From Flaccisagitta enflata (taxonomy: Eukaryota > Chaetognatha > Sagittoidea > Aphragmophora): DNA of 64,000 nt. A model generated the notes under the pieces. It was not told the DNA's origin. It searched no databases and was given only the letters and a program-made list of their open reading frames with translations. The translations under genes and the position numbers were made by a program. Location of the stretch: positions 73,656,001-73,720,000 of the forward strand of contig OZ231126.1 of the NCBI GenBank assembly GCA_965153355.1, written 5' to 3'. Below, in pieces: positions 10,353-22,414 of the stretch (the stretch's first letter is position 1; the number at the start of each line of letters is the position of its first letter).

Positions 10353-13300
10353 TGTGATTTGGCAGTACCCCTGGCCTCCAGTACCCCCTTGTAAAAATAA
10401 TGGGAAAAAGTGGGGATATATCTTGGCAGTACCCTCAGCAGTACCCCAGTCTTCTCTTTGGGGAATGATCCTGGCAGTACCCCCTTAAATCTGGCAGTAC
10501 CCCATGTTATAATGGGGAACTATCCTGGCAGTACCTCCTCAACTTGGCAGTACCCTTTTATATATTAGGGAACGATCCCAGCAGTACCTAGTCTGTTTGG
10601 CAGTACCCCTTTAGAATACATGGGGAATCAAACCAGCAGTACCCTTATAAATCTGGCAGTACCCTCCTTATATAGCATGAACAACCAAAAACAGTCAGTG
10701 TACAAAATGATAATGTTAATCAAGTGCATCAATAAAAAGAGAGATTTCAAAGTGTTCAAACAGGTAGGGAACTATCCCAGCAGTACCCCCTTCAATCTGG
10801 CAGTACCCCCTGCAAACACGAGATTGAAGCGTTGAAAAACTGAATAAAAAGTTAGGGAACTATCCCAGCAGTATCCCCTTCAATCTGGCAGTACCCCCTT
10901 TAAACACGAGATTGAAGTCTTAAAAAACTGATTACAAAGCTGGGGAACTATCCCAGCAGTACCCTCTTCAATCTGGCAGTACCCCCTCCAAGTTTTAGTT
11001 TGAAGGCTTGAAAAACTGATTAAAAAGTTGGGGAACTATCCCAGCAGTACCCCCTTCAATCTGGCAGTACCCCATCCAAACTTAGATTGAAGGCTTGAAA
11101 AACTGATTAAAAAGTTGGGGAACTATCTCAGCAGTACCCCCTTCAATCTGGCAGTACCCCCTTCAAATGTAAGAGTTTAGGCACATAAAGCTGATTAATA
11201 TGTTGGGGAACTATCCCAGCAGTACCCCCTTCAATCTGGCAGTACCCCCTTAAAACATTTGCTTGAAGGTATGAAAACCTGATTACAAATTTGGGGAACT
11301 ATCCTAGCAGTACCCCCTTCAATCTGGCAGTACCCCCTTCTAATGTAAGAGTTGAGGCATATAAAGCTGGTTAATATGTTGGGGAACTATCCCAGCAGTA
11401 CCCCCTTGAATCTGGCAGTACCCCTTATCAACATAAGAAGAGAGCTATAAAAACCTGAATACAAAGTTGGGGAACTGTCCCAGCATTACCCCCTTCAATC
11501 TGGCAGTACCCCCTCCAAACTTTAGATTGAAGGCTTGAAATACTGATTAAAAAGTTGGGGAACTATCCCAGCAGTACCCCCTTCAATCTGGCAGTACCCC
11601 CTTCAAACACGAGATTGAAGTCTTAAAAAACTGATTACAAAGCTGGGGAACTATCCCAGCAGTACCCTCCTCAATCTGGCAGTACCCCCTCCAAGTTTTA
11701 GATTGAAGGCTTGAAAAACTGATTAAAAAGTTGGGGAACTATCCCAGCAGTACCCCCTTCAATCTGGCAGTACCCCCTCCAAACTTTAGATTGAAGGCTT
11801 GAAATACTGATTAAAAAGTTGGGGAACTATCCCAGCAGTACCCCCTTCAATCTGGCAGTACCCCCTTCAAACACGAGATTGAAGTCTTAAAAAACTGATT
11901 AAAAAGTTGGGGAACTATCCCAGCAGTACCCCCTTCAATCTGGCAGTACCCCTTATCAACATAAGAGTGGAGCTATAAAAACCTGAATACAAAGTTGGGG
12001 AACTATCCCAGCAGTACCCCCTTCAATCTGGCAGTACCCCCTTCAAACACGAGATTGAAGGCTTGAAAAACTGAATAAAAAGTTGGGGAACTATCCCAGC
12101 AGTACCCCCTTCAATCTGGCAGTACCCCCTTCAAACACGAGATTGAAGTCTTAAAAAACTGATTACAAAGCTGGGGAACTATCCCAGCAGTACCCTCTTG
12201 AATCTGGCAGTACCCCTTATCAACATAAGAATGGAGCTATAAAAACCTGAATACAAAGTTGGGGAACTATCCCAGCAGTACCCCCTTCAATCTGGCAGTA
12301 CCCCCTCCAAGTTTTAGATTGAAGGCTTGAAAAACTGATTAAAAAGTTGGGGAACTATCCCAGCAGTACCCCCTTCAATCTGGCAGTACCCCATCCAAAC
12401 TTAGATTGAAGGCTTGAAAAACTGATTAAAAAGTTGGGGAACTATCTCAGCAGTACCCCCTTCAATCTGGCAGTACCCCCTTCAAACACGAGATTGAAGT
12501 CTTGAAAAACTGATTAAAAAGCTGGGGAACTATCCCAGCAGTACCCCCTGGAATCTGGCAGTACCCCTTATCAACATAAGAGTGGAGCTATAAAAACCTG
12601 AATACAAAGTTGGGGAACTATCCCAGCAGTACCCCCTTCAATCTGGCAGTACCCCCTTCAAACACGAGATTGAAGGCTTGAAAAACTGAATAAAAAGTTG
12701 GGGAACTCTCCCAGCAGTACCCCCTTCAATCTGGCAGTACCCCCTTCAAACACGAGATTGAAGTTTTAAAAAACTGATTACAAAGCTGGGGAACTATCCC
12801 AGCAGTACCCCCTTGAATCTGGCAGTACCCCTTATCAACATAAGAATGGAGCTATAAAAACCTGAATACAAAGTTGGGGAACTATCCCAGCAGTACCCCC
12901 TTCAATCTGGCAGTACCCCCTCCAAACTTTAGATTGAAGGCTTGAAAAACTGATTAAAAAGTTGGGGAACTATCCCTGCAGTACCCCCTTCAATCTGGCA
13001 GTACCCCCTTCAGGCTACGAGATTGAAGTCTTGAAAAACTGATTAAAAGTTGGGGAACTATCCCAGCAGTACCCCCTTCAATCTGTAGTACCCTTACAAC
13101 ATAAGAAGGAAGCTATAAAAACCTGAATACAAAGCTGAGGAACTATCCAGCAGTACCCCCTTCAATCTGACATTTATCCAAGCCCAGATTTGAAGCTTGA
13201 AACTGATTAAAAGTTGGAGAACTATCTCCAACATTTTCATAATCTGGCAGTACCCTTCAAACACAAGATTGAAGTCTTGAAAAACTTACTTTAAAAGCAC

Positions 13301-13780
13301 AGGGAACTATCCTTAGTACTTATGAATCTGTAGTACCCCTTATCAACATAAGAAGAGCTATAAAAAAAAGAAATGAATACAAAGTTGGGAACTATCCCAG
13401 CAGTACCCCCTTCAGTCCAGCATTGCCCCTCAAACTTTGAATTGACTAAAAATACTGATTAAGTTTGGGAACTATCTCAGCAGTACCCCCTTCAATCTGG
13501 CAATACCCCTCATCAACATAAGAGTGGAGCTATTAAAACCTGAATACAAAGTTAGGGAACTATCCCAGCAGTACCCCCTTCAATCTGGCAGTACCTCTCA
13601 TCAACATAAGATTGGAGCTTGAAAAACTGAATAAAAATTTGGGGAACTATCCTAGCAGTACCCCCTTTAATCTGGCAGTACCCCTTAAAAATGAGATTGA
13701 AGTCTTTAACTGATTACAAGCTGAAGACTATCCAGCAGTACTTATGAATCTGTGGTGCCCATATCACTTTATAAGCAATG
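10353..13780. repeat. 88-bp satellite array, left arm only
   Basis: The unit reads approximately GGGGAACTATCCCAGCAGTA, CCCCCTTCAATCTGGCAGTA, CCCCCTTCAAACACGAGATT, then a GAAG-led A/T-rich end. By length about 33 units are present, preceded by a looser 10360-10850 part with ~60-bp spacing. Several unit types alternate (ACACGAGATTGAAG, TATCAACATAAGAGTGGAGC, CTTTAGATTGAAGGC). Most units can form two hairpins: CTTCAATCT with AGATTGAAG, and CTGGG with CCCAG. Units past about 13010 are ragged. The array replaces ODF3-like exons 5-7. Confidence 0.92.
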
Positions 13781-14323
13781 CCTTAGCCCAACTCCTTTGC
13801 AAAGCTCAAAAAGGAGCATTTGATAGGAAATCGACACATTTTTCCTGGTTTTTGTTGAAAGTTTGATTTAGGAAAGTTTTTTCACCTTGATTTACTTAGA
13901 GACCTTTATTGATACACCAAAATGTCAAACAGATTGAACTCTATCAAATGGTACTTTGTTTGCGTCTCTGTGTTTTCCATAAGGGGCGTATTCAATGGAA
14001 AGCCTCTTTTTATTCGAACACCCGATATCATTAATGATATTTATTTACTGTCGTGTCATGAATTTGAACGTGAATTTTGAGGTACATGCTGATCACACAG
14101 CAACAAAGCAATAAAGTCGTGTGTGTGTCAAATTGCCGCTTCTACAACATTCAGGATTGCAAACAGATGATTAACGAACAATTGTAGCACACGACTTGAA
14201 AAATAAAGCAAATCAGCTGATAAAGGCTTTGAGGCCACTACCACCACCACCACCACCACCACCACCATCACCACCACCACCATCACCACCACAACCACAA
14301 TTACCACACATTGTTTTCAATAT

Positions 14324-14355
<32 letters not shown>

Positions 14356-14404
14356 ACATTAACACAGAATTCCTCGGGCCGCATTCGCGAGCCGTTCCAA
14401 ATTG

Positions 14405-14462
14405 AACAAGGCCGGATACACGGCCAATACCAGTCGCGGACGGGTGGGCAGGGGCGGAAATG
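14405..14462 (+). mobile_element. Head of a two-hairpin GGAC element (left)
   Basis: Only the conserved first ~55 bp are present (GAACAAGGCCGGATACACGG to GGGTGGGCAGGGGCGG). Matching right-arm copy at about 50300-50365. It lies in the ODF3-like intron between exons 4 and 5. Confidence 0.6.
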
Positions 14463-15302
14463 GGCGTTCTGTCTGACTATCAAGTATTTGAGCTCATGTC
14501 TGAAACCGAGAGATGATTTTGTATATATAGTAGTATAAAGATGCTTTGACGTCGTATGACACTCTCCTAAATTTTTACACCTAATGAAAAGTTCTCAGAA
14601 ATACATTTGGAAAGATAAATCTCATTTCCGACGAGCCATAAATGAATCAAACCATGTAACCAGATTCTTATACAACCTCACTGCAATATGCAAATAATCT
14701 CTTCGATCACCACTTTATGTGTATTGACCGCAATACGATGAAACAAGAGCATTATGACGCTTTAGCTTCAAGCCTCGACACATTTCTGACCTGACTTTTG
14801 GATAGTAATTAGGTCCCGGGACGTATTTGCCAACTCTGACGAGAAGATCTTTCCTCATAGTGTAGTTGGGCTCTCGCTTGTAAGTGGAAATGTGATGCTT
14901 CATCACCGATGGTTCCGTCGGATTGTACGGAGCTGCAGAATCCGTGTCATTAATGGTCAGGAAAATCGCGGTCGTTACTTCCATTCTTAAGAGACAGTCT
15001 TATGATAGGTCTTACACAGTCGTAGAGACGGACGGACGGACCATTGCACTATCTCAATGATATTTGGTCCTATTGGTTCGTAACGGAGCGAAAAATTCAG
15101 TGAGAGCGGACATTCAAATGTAACGTTTACAAGAATGAAGAATAAATAAAAAGTCATTTGTTAAATTGGTGACTGACGTGGTGGGATGAACTGTTCAAGC
15201 GGCGGAAATTGTTCGTACATCGTGTAATGCCGTCCATCCTCGCGACCTTTGTTTGTCATGTGACCATCCTGGTACAAAGGCACGAGCGGGCAAATGCATG
15301 GT

Positions 15303-15304
15303 TT

Positions 15305-15398
<94 letters not shown>

Positions 15399-15400
15399 AT
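15303..15400. repeat. TTG microsatellite (left)
   Basis: About 30 pure TTG units in an ODF3-like intron. The right copy (49370-49468) is interrupted by TAA/ATA variants, so the left looks more recently homogenised. Confidence 0.9.
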
Positions 15401-16162
15401 TTATGTTGTTGTATCAATTGTTTTGTCGAAATGTTAATTCTTTTTCTTTTTGTCATCACGATTGCCGTGATGATAGATGCAGCAACATCCCTCACTATAC
15501 CCAAACTGAAATAAATGAAGGATGGCCTTGTGAGCCCTCACTGAGTCACTGACTAGCTACTACATGCAAAAGAATTTTAATAGCATTTTTCTCATTCTTA
15601 CCCAATAGAAAACTGCTTACCAATATTACTAAGGTCATTTTGAATTGTAATCATGTTATAATGAAATTATGTAGTCAGGAAGTAAGGAAGGAAGGAAGAA
15701 TGAAAGGGGAAAGGAAGCAAAGGAGGGAGAAGGGAAGGAGGAGGGAAGAAAGGAGGGAAGGAAGGAGTATGTAAGCAGTTGTGTGTGGCATTACAAAACG
15801 AAGCACACGACTGTTTACCTATTGAGCTTGTCTTTCTCATTTCCTTAGTCTTGCATCTCTTTTTTAATTTCATGCTCCTCTTTTTAACGTTTTTCTTGTC
15901 ACTCGTTCTCTCCGATCTTTTGACTTCTTTTTCATGCAAGATGTTGTAAAAAGAGGCTAAGGCAACAGGTGGTTGATGACCCCGACCAGTCGAGGGTAAA
16001 ATCGTATTGACCTTAGATTTTCGGTTGAAATTCCTTGGGTCAGTGCAGTGATAACCCGTTGCACTCATCCCCTCTCCCTCGCCCTGCGCGCTCTCCACCT
16101 GCTTCTCCGTACGTCTAACCCCCCCCCCCCCTTCAGACCCAAGTTCAATCCTCAAATCCAAG

Positions 16163-16179
16163 AGGTTCAAATCCTGTCG

Positions 16180-16268
<89 letters not shown>
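16163..16268. repeat. GTCT then CT tract upstream of OAS (left)
   Basis: Located about 260 bp upstream of the OAS start. The right counterpart is 48460-48592, with a longer GACA part. Confidence 0.9.
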
Positions 16269-16528
16269 CTCTGTTACCGCCGTTGATGCTCGCGCAGCTC
16301 CTGCAGGTCTCTCCCCCCTCTCAATCGTCGGCCGCTCCTTCATCGCTTTCAACCAAAGTTCAGTCTCAGCGAAAGGCAGCACGGAGTAAAAGACAGTCAC
16401 TCGGAAAATATTACCTCGGATTTCGTAAGGCGTTTACTTTCACCCATCGATGAGACTAAGCCATTTAATTACGATTTCACTATCGTTGCTCTTTCAGCCA
16501 CAAACAAAATAGCAAAATAACATCCGAA

Positions 16529-17680
16529 ATGGCATCGCTTCTTTTACCACTAAACACGTTGGAGGATTTCGAATGTCTCGCCCTGAACTCAACTAGTCTG
16601 ACCAACTACGACAGACATTTCCTTAAACCAACGCAACATTCGAAAGATATTGCGGAATACATCTTCAAAACGTTCCTAAACCCCCTGAACAATCGGCCCG
16701 TTTATCAAGGTTCGGCCGCCAGACATGGCTCCTTCGCGCGTGACACAAGTTTGGAAACACGCAGCGACGTGGATCTCATTTGCTACGTGGAACGAGACCA
16801 ACGCGGACAACGACTGAGATCGCTGGGGGATTTCGATCGGGTCAGATGGGATGCCTCGGAACAAGTAAAAGCGCACTTGATGCACAAACTGCCGAGTAAG
16901 TTCAAAGAGTTTCAATTCGTCGACATCAAAAAAGGATTTTGCATCAAATTCCGAGTTAAATGCAAAGTTGGACAACAACTTACTAGTTTCGACGTCGACG
17001 TAATTCTATCGTTCAAAGGAAGCAACCCACTCGCTGTACGGCAAGAGATGGCCGATCTGTCTGTCTCACAAGCCAACACCCACACCAGCGCCTTGACCGC
17101 ATCTCGAAATTCTTACGTCACGACCGTCATCGACGGCTGTCCCGATCTGAAAATTCTCATCCGCCTGCTAAAGCACTTCAACAGGGACATTGCCGTTAAT
17201 GAAAACATGCGAGGCAAAGAAATCTGCAACTTCGTTTTGGAAATGTTGGTCGTCCACCTCTCCGCCAACGGCGTCATTCCGCAAAACTTCGACATGAGTT
17301 GCGCCCTCTTCACCTGCCTCGCGGTGCTCATCAGCGGGGAAAGGGCCACCATTTACCTTGAAAATTCTCGTTATCTCCCGAACGGAACCTTCGTGCCTGG
17401 AGCCCCATCGGAGGACGAAAAGTCAAGGTTGGCTCAAAACCGAGAACCGGCGGGATTCCCAGTCATCGTCGATCCCGTCGCTCCTTCCTGCAACGTAGCA
17501 AGAAACAGGAGCACCGCAGAAGCGTGGAGAAGATTGACGGATCGCGCAAATGCTGTCTGCCGATTCTTGGAGAACCATGAGGTCGTCCCATACCGATATT
17601 TTCTTCTACCGGACGTGGCTCCGACGGTTACTAACAACAACCGCCGAGGACCGTCAACGACTGCCGGACACCGATACTGA
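16529..17680 (+). CDS. OAS: 2'-5'-oligoadenylate-synthase-like protein, intact
   Basis: A single 383-residue open frame without introns. The nucleotidyltransferase core has G67-S68 in HGSFARDT, followed eleven residues later by D80-V81-D82 in RSDVDLICYV, and a third acidic site in TSFDVDVIL (D155, with D157 nearby). Downstream, PDLKILIRLLKHF (205-217) and VDPVAPSCNVA with the following AEAWRRLTDRA (315-340) match the OAS1 C-terminal domain, which favours OAS over cGAS or Mab21 relatives; no zinc ribbon is seen. OAS enzymes make 2'-5' oligoadenylates on sensing double-stranded RNA; RNA dependence here is inferred from family. The gene lies antisense inside an ODF3-like intron. A possible acceptor (CTCTTTCAG) upstream suggests a 5' UTR intron. 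This is the only open copy. Confidence 0.87.
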   Translation: MASLLLPLNTLEDFECLALNSTSLTNYDRHFLKPTQHSKDIAEYIFKTFLNPLNNRPVYQGSAARHGSFARDTSLETRSDVDLICYVERDQRGQRLRSLGDFDRVRWDASEQVKAHLMHKLPSKFKEFQFVDIKKGFCIKFRVKCKVGQQLTSFDVDVILSFKGSNPLAVRQEMADLSVSQANTHTSALTASRNSYVTTVIDGCPDLKILIRLLKHFNRDIAVNENMRGKEICNFVLEMLVVHLSANGVIPQNFDMSCALFTCLAVLISGERATIYLENSRYLPNGTFVPGAPSEDEKSRLAQNREPAGFPVIVDPVAPSCNVARNRSTAEAWRRLTDRANAVCRFLENHEVVPYRYFLLPDVAPTVTNNNRRGPSTTAGHRY

Positions 17681-18499
17681 TCAAAGACATCCGACATTTA
17701 GTGTATTACAACTAAGGATGCGAAAGCAATTATCATATCGCCTCCGTTAAACAGTTCAAATACTTTCCCACCCACCAATCTGGACGCGGTCAACAACTTC
17801 CACTTCCCTTTCAACAACAAAGCTGTGCGCAACAGCGCATGTGTCATGTAAAGCTTCAGTGTGGCTATCATTTCAGTGTTGAGAGGCGCCTGATATTTTT
17901 TCCATCGATTTGGACAGGCGATGCCTACTTTAAAGTATGAAGTACTATGTACGGTAGATTGTCGAAATGTTCACGCTTTTACAAAATGTGTCGGTTGGGT
18001 GCTTCACAAAGCAAAAGTTGGGAGTATCCTTTCACCCTATTTACGTGATATTGAGGTGCAAATATTATAAAGATGACTTTTTTTCTTTAAAAGTCATTTG
18101 TTTTCCGCTATTGTTTTGGCCTTGAAGTTCCCACAGAAATCACCAAAATCCTGTGTAGTTATGCTATTGAAAGAACGATTATTTGTTTTTGAAAATCATA
18201 GTATTTGAAAGAATATTTGAACATGAGCTTATTTGAACATAAACTATGTAAGAGCTTATTTACAGATAGATTGACAATTCTGTAAAAAAAAAAAATGGGT
18301 AGCAGTTACTTTTAATAATAACAGTATTTTTTTTATCCTACTGCATTATGCAAATTAGCTACTCCAAAACAAAATGCTAATAAACAGAAGATTAAATGAT
18401 TTTTGATGAAAAAAAATAGTAAAAATTCTAAAATTGACCATTTTATATTAAATAATAATGGTGAAAAGAGATAACCAAGTTTTGCTATGTGAAGCACCC

Positions 18500-18793
18500 A
18501 AATGTGTCGGCCTAGTTTTCTCTCACATCCATCTCACTCTCTCAACCTGAGTGTTCGCGTGTCTCTCTGCCTGTGTGTTTGCGTGTCTCTCTGCCTATGT
18601 GTCTGCGTGTCTCCGTGCCCCAGTCTACCAGTCTGTGTCTGTGTCTCTGTCTACGCCTATGTCTCTGTCTGTCTGCCTGTCTGTCTGTGTGTCTGTGTGT
18701 CTGTCTGTGTCTCTCTCTCTGTCTGACTCTCTCTGTGTCTCTGTCTCTCTCCCTGGCTCTGTCTCTGTCTGTCTGTTTTCTCTGTCTGTTTTC

Positions 18794-18880
<87 letters not shown>
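18500..18880. repeat. GTCTCT-rich tract ending in CT run (left)
   Basis: Degenerate GTGTCTCTGCCT units then CT. On the right (45750-46140) the pure GA run is far longer, about 140 bp. Sequence 17681-18500, between OAS and this tract, is AT-rich with no gene seen. Confidence 0.85.
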
Positions 18881-19721
18881 TTATTCTGATGTTTCAATTC
18901 CAATTGTTTTGCTTTTATTTTTCAGTTGAAATTCTCTTCCTACGTTCCCACAAGATGAAAGTCTAATTTTGCTCTTGTTTTTTTTTTTTTTTTTCTTTTT
19001 TAGGGGGAGAGGGGTTGTGCCGGTTTTTCTCTATTGTGTTTCCTCATTGCCATTATAAACTAAGTCATAACTTCTAAGACCTGTCAGTTCATCGGTTGCA
19101 AATGACGATTTTAGTGATACTGCCTATATTCCAATGATAACTGTCATGAGTGTCAAGACTCAACATAGTTAATGGCTTTGTGTCTTTTAGAATTTCGATT
19201 ATTTACAGTCAGTGGACAAAACAGAAAAGGTACATTTATCATATCAAAAGCTTTGGTCCAAGTTGCTGTAAATAAACAAAATCTTCATACAACTGCCGAC
19301 TGTAATATTATGAAATTGAAGTGTTACAGCTGGTTGTAATTCTAACAAGCAAATATTGCAAACCATATTTTTTTCCTACAACCGTTTTTAATATCAATAT
19401 TTTATTCAAAATAAGTAAATTATATCAAAGTCAATGGTCTGATATATATGCCTATTATGTTTTGTCGACTGACTGTTTATTTACACTGTACAGCATGTAT
19501 CCAGTTCATCGCTCAATTATGTGTAATAAATGTCGCACTGAAGAAAATGACGTAGTCAATTCAATTTTCTTTTTTCCACGACGCATCCTCGCCAAAAGGT
19601 CTGTCCGTCCGCCCGTTCGTCAATCTAGCGCCTTCAAAGAAAGCAGCTTTTAACAATGGCATAGCACCCTATAGTAGTTAAGGGTAAATGATTGTTACCT
19701 TCGTCAGCAAAATTCAACAAA

Positions 19722-20051
19722 TCACCCGAGGGCAACTTTGTCAAGAAACCATACCCTTAAGAGGATAGAATCGAGGTCAAGCTTAATGCGACCGTCGTAT
19801 GTAACATTGTGGATTTGATCGTACAACGCTGACCTGGTCATATCCAGAGGGACCAACGCCCAAACTGCCGACGGTATCGACGCGTAAGTCTTCGCCGATA
19901 ATCCAACGAGGAGCGCGTTTCCTTCAAAATCAAGCAAAAAGACTAAAAGGAAAGGAAGAGAGAAATAAAAGGTGATGTGGGATTGGAAACAAGGCCGAGT
20001 CGAAGTAGTCTTCTTTGCCAAGTTGGCCAATTGTTGCGCTGGGTCAACCAT
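19722..20051 (-). CDS. Unresolved 109-residue open frame (left)
   Basis: This is the mirror copy of the frame at 44584-44913, with the same predicted peptide and stop. No family was recognised. It overlaps the short exon proposed for the ODF3-like gene in a different reading frame, so at most one interpretation of that exon is right. Confidence 0.3.
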   Translation of the reverse strand: MVDPAQQLANLAKKTTSTRPCFQSHITFYFSLPFLLVFLLDFEGNALLVGLSAKTYASIPSAVWALVPLDMTRSALYDQIHNVTYDGRIKLDLDSILLRVWFLDKVALG

Positions 20052-20153
20052 CGGAGGAATAAGCTTTGGTGCTTGAAAGGAGAATTAGCAAAGAACAAGT
20101 TGATGTTCATAGAGACATGGGTATAGTTAGCTAGCTAGACAAATAGAAAGATC

Positions 20154-20219
<66 letters not shown>

Positions 20220-20403
20220 CAGCTAGACAGATAGGTAAATAGCCAGAAAGTGATACTGAAATAACGGAAATTCTGATCGGACTCACATGGTCGATTCCGG
20301 CGCGTCGGGAATAACGGGCGTCTCATATTTGCCGGGACCGGGAGTTCCGTACATCGCCTCAGTAGCCATCAGGGGACGACCAACACGTCCATCATTGTCT
20401 TCC

Positions 20404-20515
<112 letters not shown>

Positions 20516-21224
20516 GAGAGAATGAAAGGGGGCCTTTTTCTCACTTTTTAGTCGCTGCCTAAGCGACTCTATAAGTAGCGAGGATTGGTCATTTTGAATT
20601 ATCATGATTTCTAGTGTTTCTTGAAGTCCCTGGACTCACCGGGTTTGTCATAAATCACATTGCATGGGAAAATCCCAACTCGAATTATCCCTCAACTAAA
20701 GAAACCCATTTTCTCATTGCTTGGAAAGGTAACAACATCTCAGCTGCTCTTGATACAAAAATAGTCAACCAGTTAGTGACGTAACCTTCCGATACCGATC
20801 ATAATTTCCTGATTAGCTGTTTGTAACTTTAAAACGATGCTATTGGCTGCCACGATTTCTCACATTTAACGTAACTACTTGTGATTCTCACAAACATATG
20901 ATATGCCAGCCAATGAGCGATCATGTCATTTTGCAATAGCCAATCACAGCTCTGGGTTCTGGGGCTCGTAAACCTCCAGCCTCGAGGATCTCAGAATTGA
21001 GGATTTCGCTCATTAACAAGGTGAAGAACAAAGCCAAGAACAAAGCTAAGAACAAGGATGACACCGGTTCGAGAATCAGACGCATGTTTAGTGACAGAAA
21101 AATGTAACTGCGAGTTCATGGTCTAGCTCAGAGCCGAGCAAACCCAATGACGAGTTACCAACTCAGATTTCAAGAATTAGAGATTGAGTTTGTTGGCGGT
21201 TTGGAAAAAAACAAAAGGCCAACG

Positions 21225-21440
21225 ATGTCCTCGCCACTATAAGAGGGTGTGTCCCTTGGTCGCTCGGTCTGTCTGAATGTCTGTCTGTCACGCGAAAATT
21301 TTGACGACGCGAAATTGACTGTAAAACGGATTTCTGACCATCACAGTTCCTGTCTGGCGTCAATACAGTCCCCGCCCATTCGCATTACTGCCCCTGCCCA
21401 CCAGCAGCGACTACGGATTGGCCGTGTATCCGGCCTTGTT
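21225..21440 (-). mobile_element. Two-hairpin GGAC element copy (left)
   Basis: A longer member of the family in ODF3-like intron 1. In the element's own direction (minus) it starts AACAAGGCCGGATACACGGC and ends near CCCTCTTATAGTGGCGAGG. Its terminal hairpin is degraded. The middle holds about 100 bp of unrelated sequence. It is also present at 43270-43485 on the right arm, so it predates the arm split. Confidence 0.65.
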
Positions 21441-21730
21441 GACTTAAGCATCTCTGACGGGCAAACTGACACGGACGCACGCGGCAGAAGGAAAGTCTCA
21501 TCAAGCTCACACAGCTCAGTGATGAATGATTGCATGGCGTTACAATTATCACCAGGATTTATCAAAAATAGTCGGCAACATTTTCGTACTTTCGGTTTGA
21601 CCCAGAAAGGTCCTCCGTAAGGTTGGTTGATCGTTCCGTCGGCGGAGAAATCTGTCGTTGATCTTTTGTCTCCATGAATGTCTTTTGATTTTCTCTTTTG
21701 GAACTTTATTTTCCCGGCCTTTGAGGACAT

Positions 21731-22414
21731 CTTGTTTTTTACTGACTAAACTAAACTAAAAGTTGTCTAACTTGTCTTCGATTTGGAAATATTTCTAAGA
21801 TTACTCAGACTACACTAGTTTTTGCAACCGAGGCTAAATATTCGATATTTATAGCTACTGTAATCAAGTATCAGATCCAAATGATCTAACTTCTGGTAGT
21901 CTCGCCAAACAAAAAAAAAAACTCTAGAACTCTGATCTAGTCAATTGGTATAGAAAGTTGAAAAAATAAAAACACTAAGGATGATATACGGGTACATACG
22001 TTTACGGTTATGCGGGTGGATAAAGACTTGATACCACCAATGGCGCTCCTTTTAATCCGATTCACCCAGAATTGAGTTTCAATTGAACCGATTGGTGGTG
22101 GAAGAGTTATCTACCATGTCGCTTTGGGATCACAAATCAATCGTATATAAGTTACATTGAAGGCAAAAACCAAAAACCAAAAACAAAAAAAAACAAAAAA
22201 AAAAAATACCGAAAACCAAAACAAAAACAAAAAAAACAAAAACAACAAAACAAAAACAAAAACAAAAACAAAACCAAAACCAAAACCAAAACCAAAACCA
22301 AAAACAAAAACAAAAACAAAATTACAAGAAAAAAAAGAAGAAAAAACAACAAAAAAACATAAAATCCAAAACCCAAAACCCAAAACCCAAAACCCAAAAG
22401 CCAATACACTCAAC
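21731..22414. promoter_or_regulatory. Bidirectional promoter region, left
   Basis: About 680 bp separate the ODF3-like start (minus, 21730) from the D123 start (plus, 22415). No clear TATA box at a defensible distance was found. The D123 side holds an A/C-only tract (about 22160-22400), ending in five CCCAAAA units that finish just before the ATG. The complementary strand has runs of three G separated by TTTT, able in principle to form a G-quadruplex. Shared regulation of the two genes is inferred from the head-to-head layout. Confidence 0.55.

Noticed and set aside
15667-16170. 167-residue frame (minus), fused to a 257-residue frame at 48333-49106 on the right arm
   Set aside because: It runs through microsatellites and a pyrimidine tract, shows no domain, and lies in an intron of the ODF3-like gene. 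A small real exon inside cannot be excluded.
16390-16528. Interferon-response-like element upstream of OAS (GTGAAAGTAAAC, inverted)
   Set aside because: Only a partial match to the consensus, and no evidence that this animal uses such sites.
16676-17352. Minus-strand frames of 79-100 residues inside OAS
   Set aside because: Shadows of the OAS-like coding sequence, mirrored at 47340-47935.
16529-17680. cGAS or Mab21-type protein instead of OAS
   Set aside because: The C-terminal half carries the OAS1-type DP...P..N and AEAWRRL segments and no zinc ribbon insertion is visible.
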